A DNA stretch of 64,000 nucleotides from Planotetraspora mira (GCF_016863275.1 NZ_BOOO01000037.1:1-64000); one strand, 5' to 3'. Shown: positions 8,804-19,596, numbered from the stretch's first letter. Program-made: numbers and translations. The notes: a model not told the origin generated them from the sequence alone.

Positions 8804-11800
8804 CCGATGCTCTGTTCAGCGCGGTCGAGCTTGGAGACGCGGACAACCTCGTCGGCCACCGGCTGACGCGGCTCGAACTCTACAACTGGGGCACCTTCAC
8901 CGACCGCGTGTGGACCTTCCACATCGATGGCCGTAACGGGCTGCTTACCGGCGACATCGGTTCAGGAAAGTCCACGATCGTCGATGCCGTCACCACGCTC
9001 CTGCTGCCCGCCAACCGCATCGCCTACAACAAGGCCGCCGGTGGCGAGGCTAAAGAGCGCAATCTCCGCTCATACGTCCTGGGCTACTACAAGTCGCAAC
9101 GCAACGAGGAGACCGGCGTCTCCCAGCCGGTGCCGCTGCGCGACCCCAACTCCTTCTCGGTGATCCTCGGAGTGTTCACCAACGAGGGCTACAACACGAC
9201 CGTCACCCTCGCCCAGGTCTTCTGGATGAAGGACGCCAACCAACCCACCCGGTTTTACGCCACGGCCAACCGCGACATGTCCATCGCCGGCGACTTCTCC
9301 GACTTCGGTACCGACATGGCAGCACTCAGACGGCGGCTTCGTACAGCAGACGCCAAGACGTTCGACGCGTTCCCCGACTACGGCCGGGACTTCCGGCGCA
9401 GGCTAGGGATCGAATCCGAACAGGCCATGGAACTGTTCCACCAGACCGTGTCCATGAAGTCTGTCAGCGACCTCAATGAATTCGTCCGGCATCACATGCT
9501 TGAGCCGTTCGACGCAGCAGCCTGGACGAATCGGCTGATTTCACACTTCGACGACCTGACCCGTGCACACGACGCGGTGAAAAGCGCGGAGGAGCAACTC
9601 ACAGCTCTCGCGCCGCTTCTGGAGGACTGCGACAAGCATGATGCGCTGCGCGACGAGCTCAACAGTCTGACCGGACAGCGAGACGCGCTCCGCTACTTCT
9701 TCGCCGACCGCAAGTCGACGCTCCTGCAAGAGCGGATAGGCAAGCTCAGCGAACAGTTGGCTACGCAGCAATCGGTGCTCGCCGACCACAAGGAAGAAAT
9801 CGATCGGCTGCGCAGGCGCCACAACACGCTGAACCTCGAGCGTGACGGCAAGGGAGGAGCCCGCCTCAGCGACATCGAGAAACTGATCAACGAGGCCGGC
9901 GTCGTCAAAAGCCAACGCTTGGCCAAAGCACAGGATTTCGCCGAGGGGCTGACCACGGTCGGCCTCCGTCCGATCGAGACCGCTGACCAGTTCGCCACCC
10001 GGATGCGGCAGATCAGCGAGGCCGCCGATGCCGCAAGAGCGAGACTCGGCGCGGCGCAATCCCAACTCGACACTCTCGGAGTGGACACCAAACAGCTCGA
10101 CCAACATCTCAAAGAGGTCGGCAACGAGATCCGCAGCCTGCGCGCACGCAAGAACAACATTCCCAGCCGCATCCTGGACCTCCGCAGCCGACTCTGCGAT
10201 GAACTCGACCTCAAACAGGAAGACCTGCCCTTCGCCGGTGAGCTGATCCAGGTCCGGCCGGAGGAAAGCCGCTGGGAAGGCGCGGCCGAACGTCTGTTGC
10301 ACGGTTTCGCACTGTCCATGCTGGTGCCCCACGACGTGTACACCGATGTCTCAGACTGGATCAACGACCATCATCTGGACACCCGGCTCGTCTATTACCG
10401 GGTGCCAGACTCTGTCCCTGCCAGGACACCCAGCCAAGGCGTCACAGGCCCATTACTGGCAGACAAGCTCGAGATCAAGGACTGCGAGTTCTACCCATGG
10501 TTGGAACGAGAGCTCACCATCCGAGCCGGATACACCTGTGTCGAGACCATGGCCGAGTTCCGCCGCCTTCCCAAGGCGATCACCACGGCAGGCCAGTTCA
10601 AAGGCGCCGGAGGCCGACACGAGAAGGATGACCGCTACCGCATCGACGACCACAGCAACTACGTCCTCGGCTGGACCAACGAGCAAAAGATCAACGCCCT
10701 CCTTCGACAGGCCGTCGAGCTGGAGCACAAGATGAACCGGCTGGCCCAAGCACGTGAAGAATTGCACACCACCCGGAACACCGCCATTGAGCATGGGCAG
10801 ATCTTCAGGGTCCTCACCCAGACCACCGACTTCACCGAACTCGACTGGCAGCAGCAGGTCAGGTTGATCTCTGACCTGGAGGAGGAGCAGCGCAAACTAC
10901 AGGAAGACTCCCACGAACTCGGACGGCTGACACGCGAGATCACCGCGACTGGCAAGGCCATCCAGGATGCTGAAGGAGCCCAGGAAACGTGCACCCTCGG
11001 AATCGGCGAGCTGAAAGGACAGCTCAAAGACTCCGAAACCGACGGACGTAAAGCCGGCGCGATCTCGGCAGAGCCGGCAGCCGCCGCGGCCGGGCAGTAT
11101 TTCCCTGACCTTGCCCGACGCTTCCCCGGCATGGCTGACCTCACTCCAGCCGATTGCGACGGAGCGGAGAACCGGGCTGCGGCCACGCTGAGCGGGCAGA
11201 TCGACCGGCAGACGAGAGCGCAAAGCCATCTCGGCACCCGCATCGTGACCCGGATGACCGAGTTCCGCAGGCGCTACCCCGTGGAAACCGTCGAATTCGA
11301 CGACTCGGTGCTGTCCGCGCCCGCCTACCGGGACTTGCACACTCGCCTGGTCGCAGACGATCTGCCGAGATTCCGCGAGCAGTTCAAGACCTACCTCAAT
11401 ACCAACACCATCCGTGACATCGCGACCTTCAGCTCAAAGCTCGCCGAGCAGGAAGCGCTGATCAGCCAGCGGGTCTCCACCATCAACGACTCACTCCTCG
11501 CCGTCGAGTACAACCCTGGCCGCTTCATCCGGCTCCAGGCAGAGCGCAGCCCCAACACCGATATCAGGGACTTCCGAACGGAGTTGCGGGAATGCACGGC
11601 AGGCGCCTTGTCCTCACACGCCTCAGACCAATACTCAGAGGAGAGGTTCCTCCAGGTCAGCCATCTTATTGAACGGTTCAAAGGCCGCGAAGGACGCACC
11701 GAGACCGACAAGGCATGGACCAAGCGCGTCACCGACGTCCGCAACTGGTTCGTCTTCTCCGCCTCCGAACGCTGGCGTCAGGACGACACCGAACATGAGA

Positions 11801-12180
11801 CCTACTCCGACAGCGGCGGCAAGTCGGGCGGCCAGAAAGAGAAGCTCGCCTACACCATCCTCGCCGCCTCGCTCGCCTACCAGTTCAAACTCGAGTGGGG
11901 CGTCACACGATCCAAGACCTTCCGATTCGCCGTCATCGACGAGGCGTTCGGCCGCGGCTCGGACGAATCCACCAGATTCGCCCTCAAACTGTTCCGCAAT
12001 CTCGGGCTTCAATTGATGATCGTCACTCCCCTGCAGAAGATCCACGTGATCGAGCCCTACGTCTCCGCTGTCGGTTACGTCGACAACGTCAACGGTCAAT
12101 ACTCAAGGCTCCAGACACTCACGATCTCCGAATACAAGGCCCGACAGCTCGCACACACACTCCAGCAGGCGAACCCATGA
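8800..12180 (+). CDS. jetC: Wadjet type I SMC-like ATPase JetC
   Basis: JetC is the MukB-like ATPase of the anti-plasmid Wadjet complex. I start it at the GTG at 8800, which overlaps the jetB stop (GTGA) and follows a GGAGGAGG ribosome site; a frame open to 8740 exists but lacks such a site. Of about 1126 residues, the head holds a Walker A loop, GDIGSGKST, near residue 50. Long coiled-coil arms run about 260-430 and 640-730 around a hinge-like centre. The C-terminal head carries the ABC signature GGKSGGQ near 1005 and the Walker B VIDEAF near 1045. All ATPase motifs are intact. Confidence 0.95.
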   Translation: MTDALFSAVELGDADNLVGHRLTRLELYNWGTFTDRVWTFHIDGRNGLLTGDIGSGKSTIVDAVTTLLLPANRIAYNKAAGGEAKERNLRSYVLGYYKSQRNEETGVSQPVPLRDPNSFSVILGVFTNEGYNTTVTLAQVFWMKDANQPTRFYATANRDMSIAGDFSDFGTDMAALRRRLRTADAKTFDAFPDYGRDFRRRLGIESEQAMELFHQTVSMKSVSDLNEFVRHHMLEPFDAAAWTNRLISHFDDLTRAHDAVKSAEEQLTALAPLLEDCDKHDALRDELNSLTGQRDALRYFFADRKSTLLQERIGKLSEQLATQQSVLADHKEEIDRLRRRHNTLNLERDGKGGARLSDIEKLINEAGVVKSQRLAKAQDFAEGLTTVGLRPIETADQFATRMRQISEAADAARARLGAAQSQLDTLGVDTKQLDQHLKEVGNEIRSLRARKNNIPSRILDLRSRLCDELDLKQEDLPFAGELIQVRPEESRWEGAAERLLHGFALSMLVPHDVYTDVSDWINDHHLDTRLVYYRVPDSVPARTPSQGVTGPLLADKLEIKDCEFYPWLERELTIRAGYTCVETMAEFRRLPKAITTAGQFKGAGGRHEKDDRYRIDDHSNYVLGWTNEQKINALLRQAVELEHKMNRLAQAREELHTTRNTAIEHGQIFRVLTQTTDFTELDWQQQVRLISDLEEEQRKLQEDSHELGRLTREITATGKAIQDAEGAQETCTLGIGELKGQLKDSETDGRKAGAISAEPAAAAAGQYFPDLARRFPGMADLTPADCDGAENRAAATLSGQIDRQTRAQSHLGTRIVTRMTEFRRRYPVETVEFDDSVLSAPAYRDLHTRLVADDLPRFREQFKTYLNTNTIRDIATFSSKLAEQEALISQRVSTINDSLLAVEYNPGRFIRLQAERSPNTDIRDFRTELRECTAGALSSHASDQYSEERFLQVSHLIERFKGREGRTETDKAWTKRVTDVRNWFVFSASERWRQDDTEHETYSDSGGKSGGQKEKLAYTILAASLAYQFKLEWGVTRSKTFRFAVIDEAFGRGSDESTRFALKLFRNLGLQLMIVTPLQKIHVIEPYVSAVGYVDNVNGQYSRLQTLTISEYKARQLAHTLQQANP

Positions 12181-13376
12181 GCTGGACAACCCCACAAGAC
12201 ATCCACAGCATCCTGCGCAAACGCTGGACGGCCGGCACATACCTCCGCATGCTCGCGAGCGGTACCACGTGGGAGCCCCTCTCACTTCCGATCCACGGGC
12301 CGAAGGCAGGCGAACTCGCAGCACGCTTCGACCAGGTCCGCCGCTGGGTCAGCCAATGGGAAGCCACGCGCTCCGTCCGAGTGGAATTCAAACAGGCCGG
12401 CGGCCGCACACTCGGCACCAACAACCTCCCCGCCCGAGCCTGGATCGACGACTACGACCAGCTGTGGACCTTGCTCAACGTGCACGGCGACGTCAAACGC
12501 TTCCAAGAGCACCTAGCCGCGACCGAGTTACCCGGTGTCGCCGCCTGGATGGCCATCAACCCCATGAAAGTCCTTGAGATCGCCGACCGATGGCCCGAGA
12601 TGAACGCGACCGTCGCGTGGATCCACGAACGGGCCACACCAGGCGAACTGTACCTACGACAGATCGATGTGCCCGGTGTCGACACCAAGTTCGTCGAACG
12701 CCACAAGGCGGTACTGTCTGCTCTGCTCGACGCCCAACTCGAACCAGAGCGAATCGATCACGATCGCCCCAGGTCAGACTTCGAAGGCCGCTACGGGTTC
12801 AAAAAGAAACCCGACTACATTCGCCTCCGTTTCCTCGATGGCGCCGCCATCGCGGGCTTCACCGAGCTGACAGTCCGCGCCAGCGACTTCACTACCAGAC
12901 CTGCCAGCGTCACGACCGTGTTCATTGTCGAGAACGAGATCACCTACCTGGCTTTCCCGCCAGTCCCGAACGCGATCGCCATCTTCGGCAGCGGCTACTC
13001 CGTCGCGCTGCTCCAATCCCTGGCATGGCTCAACCACACCGACCTCATCTACTGGGGCGACATCGACACCCACGGCTTCGCTATCCTGGACCGGCTTCGG
13101 GCACGATTCCCCCACACAACCTCGATGCTCATGGACGAGACCACCCTCCTCGCCCACCGCCCGCACTGGACACGTGAACCCGCCCAGAGCGGCCACCGCC
13201 TTGAGCATCTGACACCCGCGGAAGCCGCGCTCTACCAAGCCCTCACCACCCAGACCCACGGCCCGGCCGTTCGGCTGGAGCAGGAGCGAATCAGATTCTC
13301 CGCCGTCGAACAATGTGTAGGGGCCGGCAGCCCACCACGACCCCCGACCGCACCGCGGATAAGCGGCCCACTCTGA
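12177..13376 (+). CDS. jetD: Wadjet type I nuclease JetD (DUF3322/DUF2220, toprim)
   Basis: JetD is the topoisomerase VI-like nuclease that cleaves DNA caught by JetABC. The ATG at 12177 overlaps the jetC stop (ATGA), which sets the start; the frame stays open upstream but that part is antisense-like composition. The 399-residue product has an N-terminal DUF3322 region and a C-terminal toprim-type DUF2220 domain with the metal-binding Glu in VFIVENE (about residue 250) and the DxD pair in YWGDIDTHG (about residue 293). Length and motifs are normal, so the system should be functional. The last 15 residues look like an unrelated tail. Confidence 0.93.
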   Translation: MSWTTPQDIHSILRKRWTAGTYLRMLASGTTWEPLSLPIHGPKAGELAARFDQVRRWVSQWEATRSVRVEFKQAGGRTLGTNNLPARAWIDDYDQLWTLLNVHGDVKRFQEHLAATELPGVAAWMAINPMKVLEIADRWPEMNATVAWIHERATPGELYLRQIDVPGVDTKFVERHKAVLSALLDAQLEPERIDHDRPRSDFEGRYGFKKKPDYIRLRFLDGAAIAGFTELTVRASDFTTRPASVTTVFIVENEITYLAFPPVPNAIAIFGSGYSVALLQSLAWLNHTDLIYWGDIDTHGFAILDRLRARFPHTTSMLMDETTLLAHRPHWTREPAQSGHRLEHLTPAEAALYQALTTQTHGPAVRLEQERIRFSAVEQCVGAGSPPRPPTAPRISGPL

Positions 13377-14294
13377 TCGGCTGCCGCTGAACCCCGCGGT
13401 CGACACCCGCTGCGGCGGCGACATCAATGCGGCCTGTGTGAGGCGTTGCCATGGTGGTTTGTCCGTGTGGGCGATCAGACTGGCGTGCATGAGCGCCACC
13501 GGTGGCCAGTACGCCTTCGTCATCCAGACCCGGGACAACGCCGACCGGTCATGGTCGTGGATCTTGACCCACGGGGCTGCAGCGAACACGGCACCGGGCC
13601 GTGGGGTCGACGACAACGCCGCGTGAACGCCACGAACGTTTGGCCGGGCAAGGTTCGATGCCTTCCTGGACCACCTGGTCACCGACTGCCCAGGGATGGT
13701 CGACTACTTCCTGTTCGAGGATCATGACGACACCGAGTGGCGCATCCTGGTGCGGGATGTTCCCGCCACAAGGCCTTCCACCCGAGGGCGGTGCCACGCC
13801 TCCAGGCTGAGTCCATCGTCGAGATCACCCATCGACGCGAAGCGATCCCACCCCTCGTTGCGGAGATGGTCAACGATAGTGACGCTGCCAGGGGCATCCG
13901 CGCAGAATTCGGCAGGCTGCCAACCGTTCTTCGTCAAACGAAGGTCCAGCGGAAACTTGTGAGTCACGAAAGCTCCGTATGGCCGGGATGACATGTGAAC
14001 ACGACCGTACGCGATCGGTGCGCCTGCGCCCTGGCGAAGCCAAAAAGTCCATCGCCTCAATGGATCGCTATGTCCTAATCGCCTGATCTGCTGTCCTCTT
14101 GGTCGGCCGTCATACCCGCTGTCGCGGACGAGGGAACACGCCTGCACGATTGAGCCGTCGAATGTTCCCTAACCGACATGACTATTCACCCTGACATGGT
14201 GCTGAATAACGGACCGATTGCACTATGCCGGTTTCTCCTCATCCTTTCTGTGCGCGCTGGAATCTTTTTCCGGGCTACACTGGGAGGGACCACA
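13377..14294. other. Degenerate region between jetD and the exonuclease gene
   Basis: About 0.9 kb without a gene I can support. On the plus strand around 13652-13755 a short stretch reads like a protein fragment (DHLVTDCPGMVDYFLFEDHD) without a start. On the minus strand a 141-codon frame (13722-14147) includes a plausible folded segment, PYGAFVTHKFPLDLRL, but no recognised family. These look like remnants of decayed genes between two defence modules. Confidence 0.4.
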
Positions 14295-15545
14295 ATGCTC
14301 AGGACGGACGACGCGCTCGGCTACGCGGTCATCGACGTGGAAACAACCGGCCTACGGCCATCCCGGCACGACCGGGTCATCGAGGTGGGAATCGTTCACC
14401 TCGATCCCGCCGGCGCGATCACCGGCGAGTGGACCACCCTGGTCAACCCCGAGCGGGATCTCGGCCCGCAGCACATTCACGGCATCACCGCGGCTGACGT
14501 CCGCCATGCGCCGGCGTTCGGCGAAATCGCCGGATCCGTCGCGAACCTGCTACGGGGCAGAATCGTCAGCGCTCACAACCTCCCGTTCGACCTGCGCTTC
14601 GTTACCCATGAATTCGGCCGCCTCGGCATGACGACACCGCTGAGTGACGACCACGGTGTCTGCACGATGTCGTGGGCAGCGCACTTTTTGCCGGACGCCC
14701 CTCGCACGCTCCCTGGATGCTGCGCCATGGCTGACATCCCGCTGAACGGTCACCACGATGCTCTGATCGACGCGCGGGCCGCCGCCGAGTTGCTCCGGCA
14801 CTACATCACGCGCACCGGCACGGTCACCCCTTGGCACCACCTGTTCACGATCGCGTCCAAAGCGTCATGGGGGCAGATCTCCGACACAGGCGCGGCCTGG
14901 GTTCGCAGAGGCGTCTCCGCCGAGCGTGACTCCCACTTCCTCAGCCGGATCCTCGACCGGATGCCTCGGGTAACCCAACCGGCCGCTGACTCCTACCTGG
15001 CACTGCTTGATCAGGCACTGATCGATCACCACATCTCCGCCTCCGAGGCGGACGCACTGGTGGAACTCGCATCCGATCTTGGACTGCAACGGGCGGATGC
15101 CGAGCGATTGCACCTCGACTACCTCACCGCACTCGCCCAGGCCGCTCTCGCCGACGGCGTCGTCACCGACGCCGAACGGCAGGAACTTCACCTCGTCACA
15201 ACGCTCCTAGGACTACCACCCGAACACGCGGACCAAGCCCTCGAACAGGCATCAAAGGAGACCCATCCAGCGATCGCGCGGTTCACACTCGAGCCAGGCG
15301 ACCTGGTCGTCTTCACAGGCGAGATGGATGGCGACCGACAGACGTGGGAGGCACGCGCGCGCCAAGCGGGATACGTTCCGCACTCCAACATCACTAAGAA
15401 AGTTCGGCTACTCATCGCAGCGGACCCGGACAGCCTGTCCGGCAAAGCACGCAAAGCGCGGAGCTACGGCATCCCGATTGTCACCCCAGACTCGTTCGCA
15501 CGCATGATCACCCAAGTAGGGCGAACTAGTCCCAGGTCGAAGTAA
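14295..15545 (+). CDS. DEDDh exonuclease (DnaQ-like) with TerB-like and BRCT domains
   Basis: The ATG at 14295 is preceded by GGGAGGG (14282-14288), so I use it rather than the open frame further upstream. The 416-residue protein has an exonuclease III-type N-terminus: VIDVETTGL (residues 12-20) with the first acidic pair, HNLPFDLRF near 97, and HDALIDARAA near 155 supplying the DEDDh set. A middle helical part (about 240-320, repeated ISASEADALVELA and VVTDAERQEL units) resembles TerB-like folds. Residues 335-405 form a BRCT domain (DLVVFTGEM, SYGIPIVTPDSF). Such proteins act in DNA repair or defence. Its 3' end is duplicated at 21328-21464. Confidence 0.85.
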   Translation: MLRTDDALGYAVIDVETTGLRPSRHDRVIEVGIVHLDPAGAITGEWTTLVNPERDLGPQHIHGITAADVRHAPAFGEIAGSVANLLRGRIVSAHNLPFDLRFVTHEFGRLGMTTPLSDDHGVCTMSWAAHFLPDAPRTLPGCCAMADIPLNGHHDALIDARAAAELLRHYITRTGTVTPWHHLFTIASKASWGQISDTGAAWVRRGVSAERDSHFLSRILDRMPRVTQPAADSYLALLDQALIDHHISASEADALVELASDLGLQRADAERLHLDYLTALAQAALADGVVTDAERQELHLVTTLLGLPPEHADQALEQASKETHPAIARFTLEPGDLVVFTGEMDGDRQTWEARARQAGYVPHSNITKKVRLLIAADPDSLSGKARKARSYGIPIVTPDSFARMITQVGRTSPRSK

Positions 15546-15600
15546 CAGCTGGAGGCTCCCGCTCCGCACGCTGGACGGGACTCCCCTAGCGCGGACGCGC
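15466..15600 (+). repeat. Direct repeat, copy 1 (3' end of exonuclease gene plus trailer)
   Basis: This 135-base segment covers the last 26 codons of the exonuclease gene, its TAA stop and about 55 bases beyond. It recurs at 21328-21464 in the same orientation with about eight substitutions and a 2-base indel. In this copy it is joined to the full gene upstream; identity stops sharply at GCGGACGCGC. The trailer contains a weak hairpin, perfect in copy 2, that may be the gene's terminator. Confidence 0.9.
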
Positions 15601-15840
15601 CTCGATCGCCGCAATCCGGGCCGAGGCCAAGAATGTCCTGATCGCTCCAAGGCGTCACCTATCCTGACCTACACCATCAGGAGGGAAATGGCTCATTGAT
15701 TTCGTTCCCTGATAACGTTGGCCGCCGCTGCTCGATTCGAGTGCCGCCTGACTGGTGGGTAGGTCGGCGCGTCGAGAGCGTGGTCGGGCACGGCTTTCGC
15801 CGGAAACGGCACGAATTACTTTCACATCGTGGAGGCGTGA

Positions 15841-18800
15841 ATGCCGGGTAGCCCGGCCGCGGCTTCGGCGCGGCAGTTTCATGGTCTTTTCGTAGGTATC
15901 AACCGGTACCGCTCCAAGTCGGTGCGGCGGCTGGCATCGGCGTCGCGTGATGCGAAGGCGCTGCACGCCCTCTTCTCCGACAACCTTGGCGACACCAACA
16001 CCACGTTGCTGGTGGACCGGGACGCCACCTGCGACGCTGTCGTGGCCGCTCTCGTGGAGCTCCAGACCCGCACCACGTCCGAGGATGTCGTAGTCATCTC
16101 GTTCTCCGGGCATGGCAGCACGACCCATGAGTTGGTCACCTACGACGCCGACCCGAACAACCTGCCCTCGACGTCGTTGCCGCTTGACCAGTTCACGGAC
16201 CTGGTGAGCGCGATTCCGGCCCGGCAACTAGTCGTGGTCTTGGACTGCTGCTTCGCCGGAGGTGCGGGAGCGAAGGTTCTGAACGCCCCGCTCGTACCCC
16301 GCGGCGGCCTGCACGGCTTGCCAGAGTCCACGGACGCACGGTTGGAGCGGATGGCTGGGACCGGACGGCTGATCCTGGCCGCGGCGACCGGCGAGCAGGA
16401 GGCGTGGGAGGACCCTCACCTGGGGCACGGGCTGCTTACCTATCACCTGGTGCGGGCCTTGCTGGGCGCGGCGCCCAGGGAAGGCGGGCAGGTTCGCCTC
16501 TACGACTTGCTGGCGTTCGTGACCCGCGAGGTCAAGGCGAAGGCATCCGGCACGGTGGCCGCCGAGCAGGATCCGAGCCTGCGGGGTCAGATGGACGGGG
16601 AGTTGCTGTGGCCGGCCTTTACCGATACCGGCCCGCTCTATTCGGCGCAATTCCCTTCGTCCGTACTCGCTCCGGTGACCGGTGACCTTACGAGCCTCCG
16701 TGGCCACGGCATCCCGCAGATCGTTCTGGACACCTGGGCGGCGCGCATCGAGAAGCTCAATGATCTTCAGGTCGACACGATTAACCAGGGGCGGCTGCTC
16801 GCCGGGGCGAACGTCCTGGTGACGGCTCCTACGTCATCCGGCAAGACCATGATCGGGGAACTCGCCGCTATCCGCGCTGCCCAGATGGGCGGGCGGTCGG
16901 TGTTCCTGCTGCCGACCCGCGCGCTGGTCAACGAGCAGTACGCGAGGTTCACGCGCACATACGGGCCGATCGGGTTGCAGACCATCCGGGCCACGGGGGA
17001 AACCGCCGACGACGTGCCGGCGCTGCTGCAGGGACAGTTCGACCTGGCTGTGCTGACCTACGAGAAGTTCGCTGGTCTGGCCTTGGGTAACCCGCACCTA
17101 CTCAAGCTGCTCTCCGTCATCGTCATCGACGAGGTTCAGACGATCGTCGACTCTGGCCGTGGCGCCTACCTCGAGTTCCTCCTCACTGTGCTCAAGGCGC
17201 GCCGTCCTGAAGGTGTCGCACCGCAGGTCGTCGCGCTATCCGCGGTGCTCGGCGACCTCGGTGGTCTCGAGAGCTGGCTCGATGCGAACGTCATCGCCCG
17301 GACCGAGCGGCCGGTGCCGCTACTCGAAGGGGTACTCGGTCCTGATGGGACCTACCGGTACATCGATGCCGATGGCGAAGAAGCATCCGAGCAGCTCATC
17401 GCGCCGACCGGATGGACGCAGCGCAACCAGGAATTCATCATTCCGCTGGTGCGCAAACTGGTAGGCGAGGGTCAACAAGTCATCGTCTTTCGGAGCACTC
17501 GGGGAGCGGCCCGCGGCTGCGCTCGCTATCTTGCGCAAAGTCTGAGCCTGCCGGAAGCGAAGGCGGCGCTGGAAGGCCTGGCGGGCGGCGACCCCAGCGC
17601 CGTCTGGGCCGACCTGCGCCAGTGCCTGGCCGGTGGGGTCGCCTTCCACATCTCTGACCTGGCGCGCGATGAGAAGATCGCCATCGAGGACCAGTTCCGT
17701 GCCCCGGACAGCGGCATCCGAGTGCTTGTGTCCACCACAACGCTGGCTCAGGGCGTCAATCTTCCCGCCGAAACCGTGATCATCGTGGAGCTGGATCACC
17801 CGACCGGGCCGACTCAGACAGCTCCGTATTCGGTCGCCGAGTACAAGAACATCGCCGGGCGGGCTGGCCGGCTGGGGCTCACCGATGGAGGCCGCGCCGT
17901 ATTGATCGTTGGCGGCGGCATCGACGGCGACCGCCGGTGGCGCGACTACGTGCTCGGTAAGCCGGAGGATCTGCGTTCTCAGCTGCTGGACCCCGAGCAG
18001 GATGTCGCAACGTTGTTGTTGCGCGTCGTAGCGGTCGCCTCGCGACGCGAGGGCGTGGCGGGCCTGAGCCAAGCCGACGTCATCGCGTTCCTGTCCAACA
18101 GCTTCGCCGCGCACCAGCAGCGGCTAGCGGGCGCACCGGATCCATTCCCCACGGCAACCGTCTCCGCTGTTCTGGACGAACTTGTCGATGCCGGACTGCT
18201 GTCATCCGGCCCGAACGGGCTCGAGTTGACCGAGCTCGGGACCTACGTGTCCCAGAGCGGTCTGCGTGTCGTGTCCGCCGCGCGGGTCTCTCGTGCCCTG
18301 CGTACTGTGCACCCGAGCGCACTGAATCGCGTCACTATCATCGCAGCGGCCCAGCTGACCGACGAGGTAACTACCGCTCGTCCTCCGGTCAATACAAGGG
18401 GATGGCAAAGGGAGCAGGCGACCTATCTCGGCGAGTTGCAGCGCCACGGTATCGCCGGACCCGTGCTCGCAGCCATGCCCGGCAGGGAGCGCAAGACGGC
18501 CGCCGAACGGGCCAAACGGGCTGTGGCCTGCATGATGTGGATGGGTGGCGTCCCGATCGGCCGCATTGAGCAGCAGCTCATGGTGCACATGCCGACGAAG
18601 GACGCCGCCGGCGTGACCCGGGCGTCTGCCGATCGCACCCAAAGTGTCGTCGGCACCGTCATCGAGATCGCCCGTTGCCTGCATCCCGACGCCCGCCTCG
18701 ACGACCTCGCCCGCCTCCTGCCCGTCCAGCTCGAATTCGGCATTCCGGCCGAGTTAGTACCGCTGGCCCAGCGTGCAGGTGCCGCGCTCGACCGGACGGA

Positions 18801-18990
18801 TTACCTACGGCTTGCGTCCAAGTTGCTCACCGACCCTGCCGCGATCGTCGATGCCGACGATGATGTCCTGCTGCCGTGCCTCAACGGCAACCACAGCAAG
18901 CTCCGCGTGCTGCAGGAGGCCGCGCGGACTGCCCGTGACGGCGACGACAGCACCGACTTCGTCGATCTGCTGCCCGCCTCCACCGACTAA
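15841..18990 (+). CDS. Caspase-like protease fused to Ski2-like DExH helicase
   Basis: A 1049-residue fusion. Residues 12-240 are a caspase/metacaspase-type C14 domain, with the catalytic His in SFSGHG (His91) and Cys in VVLDCCFAGG (Cys137). From about 280 follows a superfamily 2 helicase: Walker A APTSSGKT (329-336), DEVQ at 430-433 in place of the more usual DEVH, TTLAQGVNLP near 637, and motif VI NIAGRAGR (670-677), a Ski2/Mer3-like layout. Residues 720-1049 hold winged-helix and helical parts. The ATG follows GGAGG (15829-15833). The helicase probably senses or unwinds foreign nucleic acid and activates proteolysis. The gene lies 27 bases before an Mrr-like nuclease gene. I do not recognise this pair as a named defence system. 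Confidence 0.9.
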   Translation: MPGSPAAASARQFHGLFVGINRYRSKSVRRLASASRDAKALHALFSDNLGDTNTTLLVDRDATCDAVVAALVELQTRTTSEDVVVISFSGHGSTTHELVTYDADPNNLPSTSLPLDQFTDLVSAIPARQLVVVLDCCFAGGAGAKVLNAPLVPRGGLHGLPESTDARLERMAGTGRLILAAATGEQEAWEDPHLGHGLLTYHLVRALLGAAPREGGQVRLYDLLAFVTREVKAKASGTVAAEQDPSLRGQMDGELLWPAFTDTGPLYSAQFPSSVLAPVTGDLTSLRGHGIPQIVLDTWAARIEKLNDLQVDTINQGRLLAGANVLVTAPTSSGKTMIGELAAIRAAQMGGRSVFLLPTRALVNEQYARFTRTYGPIGLQTIRATGETADDVPALLQGQFDLAVLTYEKFAGLALGNPHLLKLLSVIVIDEVQTIVDSGRGAYLEFLLTVLKARRPEGVAPQVVALSAVLGDLGGLESWLDANVIARTERPVPLLEGVLGPDGTYRYIDADGEEASEQLIAPTGWTQRNQEFIIPLVRKLVGEGQQVIVFRSTRGAARGCARYLAQSLSLPEAKAALEGLAGGDPSAVWADLRQCLAGGVAFHISDLARDEKIAIEDQFRAPDSGIRVLVSTTTLAQGVNLPAETVIIVELDHPTGPTQTAPYSVAEYKNIAGRAGRLGLTDGGRAVLIVGGGIDGDRRWRDYVLGKPEDLRSQLLDPEQDVATLLLRVVAVASRREGVAGLSQADVIAFLSNSFAAHQQRLAGAPDPFPTATVSAVLDELVDAGLLSSGPNGLELTELGTYVSQSGLRVVSAARVSRALRTVHPSALNRVTIIAAAQLTDEVTTARPPVNTRGWQREQATYLGELQRHGIAGPVLAAMPGRERKTAAERAKRAVACMMWMGGVPIGRIEQQLMVHMPTKDAAGVTRASADRTQSVVGTVIEIARCLHPDARLDDLARLLPVQLEFGIPAELVPLAQRAGAALDRTDYLRLASKLLTDPAAIVDADDDVLLPCLNGNHSKLRVLQEAARTARDGDDSTDFVDLLPASTD

Positions 18991-19017
18991 CTCCTCACCG
19001 AAAGCGAGCACCTCGCC

Positions 19018-19596
19018 ATGACCGACGATTTTTCGACCGCGACTGCCGCAGCGGGCGAGGAAGATCATTGGCCGTCGTTCGACATCACGCCGAAGGCATA
19101 CGAGGAAGCGGTCGCCGCGATCGCCACGTCGATGAACCTCGACCTGGTTGACTGGGAGGTCAAACACCTCGATCCGGTCGAAGGGCTGGACGGGACCTAC
19201 ATCATGGACGTCACGGCGCGCTTCCAGTTGGCGGGCATGGACTTCCTCATCCTGTTCGAGTGCAAGCGCCACAAAGACCCCGTCAAACGCTCTGACGTCC
19301 AGGTGCTGCACACCAAGCTCCAGTCCACGGGTGCCCAGAAGGGTGTCGTGGTGGCCGCCACCGGCTTCCAGAGCGGTGCTCTCGAATTCGCCAAGGCCCA
19401 CGGCATCGCTTGCGTCCGCCTGGTCGACAACGCCTGGACGTACATCACGCGCCACACCACAGCGACCACCCTGCCCGTCCTCACCGGCGCGTACTCCGGC
19501 TACGCCATGACGCCCGACGGCGACGGGGACTACGACTTCACATTGCTCACCGGCAGCGCCCACAACTCGCGGTCGGCGTTGATCATCCCGACCTAG
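19018..19596 (+). CDS. Mrr-like restriction endonuclease-fold protein
   Basis: The 192-residue protein has the core of the Mrr/PD-(D/E)XK family. Asp64 (YIMDVTARF) and the Glu81-Cys-Lys83 triad (LFECKRHKDPV) are followed by a conserved Gln near 97 and the strand KGVVVAATGF that is usual after the active site in Mrr-type domains. Known members cut modified or foreign DNA. It has no separate recognition domain, so targeting may come from the caspase-helicase protein 27 bases upstream, with which it is likely co-transcribed. The start follows a weak purine stretch (GAAAGCGAG). Confidence 0.85.
   Translation: MTDDFSTATAAAGEEDHWPSFDITPKAYEEAVAAIATSMNLDLVDWEVKHLDPVEGLDGTYIMDVTARFQLAGMDFLILFECKRHKDPVKRSDVQVLHTKLQSTGAQKGVVVAATGFQSGALEFAKAHGIACVRLVDNAWTYITRHTTATTLPVLTGAYSGYAMTPDGDGDYDFTLLTGSAHNSRSALIIPT

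Noticed and set aside
11895-12176. N-terminal extension of JetD
   Set aside because: The frame is open but overlaps the jetC end in another frame with Arg-rich shadow composition; the ATG overlapping the jetC stop is the natural start.
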